A stretch of DNA of 64,000 bases from Vibrio sp. BS-M-Sm-2 (lineage in GTDB: Bacteria > Pseudomonadota > Gammaproteobacteria > Enterobacterales > Vibrionaceae), in NCBI RefSeq assembly GCF_041504345.1, contig NZ_CP167895.1, forward strand, positions 434,001 through 498,000. Reading direction: 5' to 3'. Within the stretch, counting starts at the first letter, position 1; each line of letters opens with the position of its first letter. The position numbers and the translations under genes were made by a program. Below are positions 60,827-64,000 of the stretch, piece by piece. Below the pieces are notes generated by a model, which was given only the letters and a program-made list of their open reading frames with translations, was not told the origin of the DNA and ran no database searches.

Positions 60827-62056
60827 ATGAATAAGCCTATGAGAAGCGGACTGGGCGTTTCGTTAGATGATGTACAAAATCATAATAAGCGCGTCATTCT
60901 TAATGCACTTCACAATAGTGGTAGTTGCTCCAGAAAAGAGATCAGCCAATTGGTTGGACTTGACCAAGCGACGGTAACTAGAGTGATAAAACCTCTAATA
61001 GAACAAGGGCTTATTGTTGAAACTGGTGTGCGAAAAGCGGCACGTGGTCGAAGCTCTATCTATCTGGGGTTCAATACCCAACATCTACGAATTGTGTCCG
61101 TTCGAATACAGCGTACTAACTTCTCAATTGATATCTACGATCTCAATGGTGTTTCGCTAACCAGCATAGTCAAACCAATTAATACTGATAATAGCCCAGA
61201 AGAGCTGATCGAGTATTTGACCAAGCAAGTGAGCGATGTTCTGAATGAGCAGGAAGGTGATATTTTAGGGATCTCGCTTGCGATGCCTGGCCCATTCTTA
61301 GAGCAAGATAATAAAATTATACTGATGACCGACGCAAAAAATTGGCAAGATGTTGATTTTATTTCCCACATGCGAGAGCAATTTCCAGACTATCCAATTT
61401 ATGCAGGCCATGATGCAAAATTGGCTGCACTCGCGGTTTGGCGCCAGTTACAAAGCACTTATGAAGTAAGTGTTTTACTGTATGTATCTCTTGGGCAGGG
61501 TGTAGGTTCAGGCTTAGTAATTGAAGGGCAGGTTTATCACGGTAGTTTAGGGACGGCTGGAGAAATTGGTCACACATCGATCAATTTTCAAGGGCCGCAA
61601 TGTAAGTGTGGCAATCTAGGTTGCCTTGAGCTGTATAGCTCAACAACGGCCTTGGTTGAACGTTACAAGGAAGAGGCCTCATTAGCATCCGCGGACTTTG
61701 AAATGGTAATAAATGCATTTCATGACAGAGAATCTGCTGCGATAAACGCGGTTGATTACTTAGCTAAGTGTTTAGCACATGGATTAGTAAACAATATTAA
61801 CCAATTAAACCCTGATTTAGTGGTAATTGGTGATGAACTGACGCAATTAGGGGCTGATTTCTTAAATCGTGTAAAGGAATACACATTTCGTTTATTACTT
61901 CCGGATCTGGCAAGCAATATCGAACTGGTTCTTGATGAGAGTGATGAAGATTTGGTTCATAAAGGTAACTATCACAACGTGATGTCCAATGAGCTACTTC
62001 TGCCTTTAGCACATCTAGGGATTAAAGCCACCAACACACCTGAAAGTTCTAAATAA
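60827..62056 (+). CDS. ROK family transcriptional repressor of the sugar cluster
   Basis: A 409-residue ROK protein. The N-terminal winged helix (about 15-75) has SGSCSRKEISQLVGLDQATVTRVIKPLIEQGLI. The ROK domain follows with GISLAMPGPF, AGHDAKLAALA, GQGVGSGLVIEGQVYHGSLGTAGEIGH and the zinc motif CKCGNLGCLELY. This is the NagC/Mlc/XylR layout rather than a kinase. ATG 60827 with CAGGAGA upstream is chosen over an open start at 60743. It is divergent from GH32, and the shared palindromes probably bind it, with a sugar as inducer. Confidence 0.92.
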   Translation: MNKPMRSGLGVSLDDVQNHNKRVILNALHNSGSCSRKEISQLVGLDQATVTRVIKPLIEQGLIVETGVRKAARGRSSIYLGFNTQHLRIVSVRIQRTNFSIDIYDLNGVSLTSIVKPINTDNSPEELIEYLTKQVSDVLNEQEGDILGISLAMPGPFLEQDNKIILMTDAKNWQDVDFISHMREQFPDYPIYAGHDAKLAALAVWRQLQSTYEVSVLLYVSLGQGVGSGLVIEGQVYHGSLGTAGEIGHTSINFQGPQCKCGNLGCLELYSSTTALVERYKEEASLASADFEMVINAFHDRESAAINAVDYLAKCLAHGLVNNINQLNPDLVVIGDELTQLGADFLNRVKEYTFRLLLPDLASNIELVLDESDEDLVHKGNYHNVMSNELLLPLAHLGIKATNTPESSK

Positions 62057-62075
62057 AGTTAGCTAACACAAACAA

Positions 62076-62105
62076 AAAAATAGCCGCTAATCAGCGGCTA
62101 TTTTT
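62076..62105. terminator. Bidirectional terminator after the ROK gene
   Basis: A 13-bp perfect stem (62076-62088 with 62093-62105) with loop AATC has A and T runs on both sides. It is between convergent genes. Confidence 0.9.
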
Positions 62106-62141
62106 AGTTATCTAAACGAAGCTTCAATTACTTCTGTCTTG

Positions 62142-63017
62142 CTACTTCTTCGTCTCTTCAACTACAGCTTTCATCAATACTGATGTGTCCATGCGGCCTT
62201 GTCCTTCAGCAGACAATGTCTTGTATGCGTTGTTGGTTTTTTCCGTCAACGGAAGTTGGATGCCTTGGCGTTCTGCTTCATCTAAGCAGAAGCCTAAGTC
62301 TTTGATCATCCAATCAATTGCGAAGCCGAAATCGAATTTATCTTGCGCCATTGTGGTAGCGCGGTTTTCCATCTGCCATGAGCCTGCCGCGCCGTTTTTA
62401 AGGCAATCAACCAGAGTTGGGATATCCAAACCTGACTTCTCTGCAAGTACCAAGCCTTCAGATAAGCCGTTCAATACACCTGCAATGCAGATCTGGTTAA
62501 CCATTTTCGCGCGCTGGCCTTGGCCGACTTTACCCATCAGAACTGACGACTTGCCGTAAGCTTCAAATACAGGTTGAAGGTCGTTGAATAGCTCCTGTTC
62601 ACCACCACACATGATAGTTAGTACGCCGTTTTCTGCGCCCGCTTGACCACCAGACACTGGTGCATCCATAAAGCGAACACCTGCTTGCTTTGCAGCTACT
62701 TCAAGTTCTTCAGACAGGATTGCAGACGTTGTTGTGTGGTCGACAAGAATCGCGTTTGGCTTCATTGCTGCCAATGCGCCCGTTTCGCTGGTTGTCATGC
62801 TGCGTACGTCGTCATCGTTACCAACACAGACCAATACTACATCAGCTTCGGCTACACACTCAGCCACAGACTCTGCCGCTTTACCTTGGTGTTTATCAGC
62901 CCAGTCTAGCGCTTTACTATGAGTACGGTTAAATACCGTGACTTCAAAACCGGCTTTGACTAGATGACCTGCCATTGGGAACCCCATAACGCCTAGCCCG
63001 ATAAAACTTACTTTCAT
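62142..63017 (-). CDS. NAD(P)-dependent 3-hydroxyisobutyrate dehydrogenase-family oxidoreductase
   Basis: A 291-residue beta-hydroxyacid dehydrogenase. The Rossmann motif is FIGLGVMGFPMAGHL, the substrate-binding motif DAPVSGGQAGAENGVLTIM (about 118-136) and the catalytic Lys lies in VGQGQRAKMVNQICI (about residue 168). The family includes tartronate-semialdehyde reductase (GarR) and 3-hydroxyisobutyrate dehydrogenase; the sequence does not decide which. AAAGGAG precedes the ATG. It lies 12 bases after a LysR gene on the same strand, so both are probably one unit. Confidence 0.9.
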   Translation of the reverse strand: MKVSFIGLGVMGFPMAGHLVKAGFEVTVFNRTHSKALDWADKHQGKAAESVAECVAEADVVLVCVGNDDDVRSMTTSETGALAAMKPNAILVDHTTTSAILSEELEVAAKQAGVRFMDAPVSGGQAGAENGVLTIMCGGEQELFNDLQPVFEAYGKSSVLMGKVGQGQRAKMVNQICIAGVLNGLSEGLVLAEKSGLDIPTLVDCLKNGAAGSWQMENRATTMAQDKFDFGFAIDWMIKDLGFCLDEAERQGIQLPLTEKTNNAYKTLSAEGQGRMDTSVLMKAVVEETKK

Positions 63018-63029
63018 TTCTTTCTCCTT

Positions 63030-63959
63030 TTATTTGACCAAGTCATCGCTATGAAAAGATCGAACACTCTCAATCAATGCATCAATAAGCAAGGTCAAAG
63101 CCTTTGGCTGATATTTTCTTTCTTTGTACACTAAATACGCTTGGCGATCACCCCGATGATACTCAGGGAGCACTTGAACTAGATTCATCTTTGGGGATAC
63201 ATGACGAAAAGGCAATGAGGCAAGCCCCAAGCCTTTTTGCGCCGCGGCCGCCACTGCATGAATATCGTTAACGATGAACTTGGGTTTTATCGTGATCATC
63301 TGCTCTAAGCGGTCAGATTTGTAGAGCGGCATATCAAACACATCATCGACGTTAATCCAGTCTTGAAGCTCTAAATCGTCCGGCTTTTCAATTATCTCAC
63401 GTGAATCTAAGTATTCCCGACTCGCGAAAAACCCATGTTTAGCTTTAAAAAGTGGCCGAGCAATCATGCCTTCCATATCCGAGATCTTAAACGTGATCAG
63501 TAAATCACGATCGGTCTGTGGAACAAGCTGCTGTTGGCTCAAGGTAAGGTCGAGCTGAACGTTCGGATATTGAGTGAGGAATTGTTCTACCGTCGACCGT
63601 AGAAAGCCACTATAGAAGTTATGAGGCACTGCGAGCTTTATCTTGCCTTGGATAGCATCACGCTCTTCCAACAAACTATTAAAGCCTTGGTGGATAGACT
63701 CCATACCACTGCTCAGTGCAGCAAAGGCCGCCTCACCGTCTTTAGTGGCCACCAGCTCACGACCTTTCTTTTCCAAAAGTCGGATATTAAGGCGATCTTC
63801 CAATGCGGTTAACCGACGCGACATTGTCGACACAGGCAGTTGCAGCCGTTTCGAAGCCGATAACAAAGAGCCCTCTTCAACCACTGCACAGAATAAGAAC
63901 AGATCATCAATGTTTCCAAATATGGAATTCATACTTCTATATGTGCCTATTTTTCTCAT
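63030..63959 (-). CDS. LysR family transcriptional regulator upstream of the dehydrogenase
   Basis: A 309-residue LysR protein in the short-name reading. The winged helix is in GSLLSASKRLQLPVSTMSRRLTALEDRLNIRLLEKKGRELVATKDG, followed by the effector domain. Starts at 63959 and 63932 are both open, and neither has a clear ribosome binding site. Unusually for LysR, the gene precedes its likely target on the same strand (12 bases) rather than diverging from it, so the two are transcribed together. Upstream sequence runs to the edge of the window. Confidence 0.85.
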   Translation of the reverse strand: MRKIGTYRSMNSIFGNIDDLFLFCAVVEEGSLLSASKRLQLPVSTMSRRLTALEDRLNIRLLEKKGRELVATKDGEAAFAALSSGMESIHQGFNSLLEERDAIQGKIKLAVPHNFYSGFLRSTVEQFLTQYPNVQLDLTLSQQQLVPQTDRDLLITFKISDMEGMIARPLFKAKHGFFASREYLDSREIIEKPDDLELQDWINVDDVFDMPLYKSDRLEQMITIKPKFIVNDIHAVAAAAQKGLGLASLPFRHVSPKMNLVQVLPEYHRGDRQAYLVYKERKYQPKALTLLIDALIESVRSFHSDDLVK

Positions 63960-64000
63960 TAATGGATAGATATAACCTTATACCATCAACAACAGAAAAT

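Noticed and set aside
1..64000. Prophage, integron cassettes, tRNA or rRNA genes
   Set aside because: No phage structural genes, integrase, attC-like series, tRNA cloverleaf or rRNA sequence was recognised on reading either strand; a tRNA scan would settle it.

Overview
The window reads as a chromosomal segment of a marine gammaproteobacterium, almost certainly a Vibrio and probably its second chromosome. The reasons are the gene families (MaoP, mtlADR beside yibL, the RRF_GI-type small protein, a second SecDF pair preceded by a VemP-like arrest peptide, norVW, an ECF/ChrR operon) and the moderate-to-low G+C. The genus and replicon are inferences. I found no rRNA, tRNA, CRISPR array, prophage or intact insertion sequence.

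Layout. 1-6 kb holds maoP, nagB and the mannitol operon mtlA-mtlD-mtlR (minus strand), with three CRP-like sites upstream of mtlA. 6.4-16 kb holds a PD-(D/E)XK-like protein, a nitroreductase, the nitric-oxide detoxification pair norVW behind a sigma-54 promoter, gltS, yibL, a DUF4344 metallopeptidase, a tautomerase-fold protein and a LON-domain protein. 15.9-26.1 kb is one long plus-strand photooxidative-stress regulon: an ECF sigma factor and its ChrR-type zinc anti-sigma, then a TudS-like protein, photolyase, NTF2-like protein, SDR, FAD oxidoreductase, DUF1365, Cfa-like methyltransferase, DUF2878, chalcone-isomerase-like protein and a DUF3833 lipoprotein. A TGATCC-N18-TA promoter lies directly upstream of the sigma gene.

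26-36.4 kb carries small RNA-related proteins, a C-S lyase, OsmC and GFA proteins, a LysR-controlled SDR/MFS/OYE cluster, a lone McrA-like HNH endonuclease and rlmJ. 36.5-43.1 kb has the second secDF pair, its VemP-like regulator and an M16 peptidase lipoprotein. 43.3-50 kb is a seven-gene minus-strand operon combining a LolCDE/MacB-like ABC transporter, a LolA-like periplasmic protein, an outer-membrane beta-barrel, a TPR-like protein and a LytS/LytR-type two-component system. This is the best candidate here for an undescribed trans-envelope system. 50.3-54.6 kb is oxidative-stress related (AhpD-like, LysR, SodC, ankyrin protein, exported catalase). 54.8-62.1 kb is a sucrose/fructan-type catabolic locus (sugar porter, two kinases, class II aldolase, GH32) with a ROK repressor and very large palindromic operators. 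The window ends with a LysR gene followed by a 3-hydroxyisobutyrate-dehydrogenase-like gene.

Two reading frames are broken by single-base differences in homopolymers. DUF1365 breaks exactly at the canonical slippery heptamer A-AAA-AAG. The vemP-like gene breaks at a run of six C; restoring the frame gives a C-terminus with the GWKE-x-N core of the VemP arrest motif. Either could be biological or a sequencing artefact.
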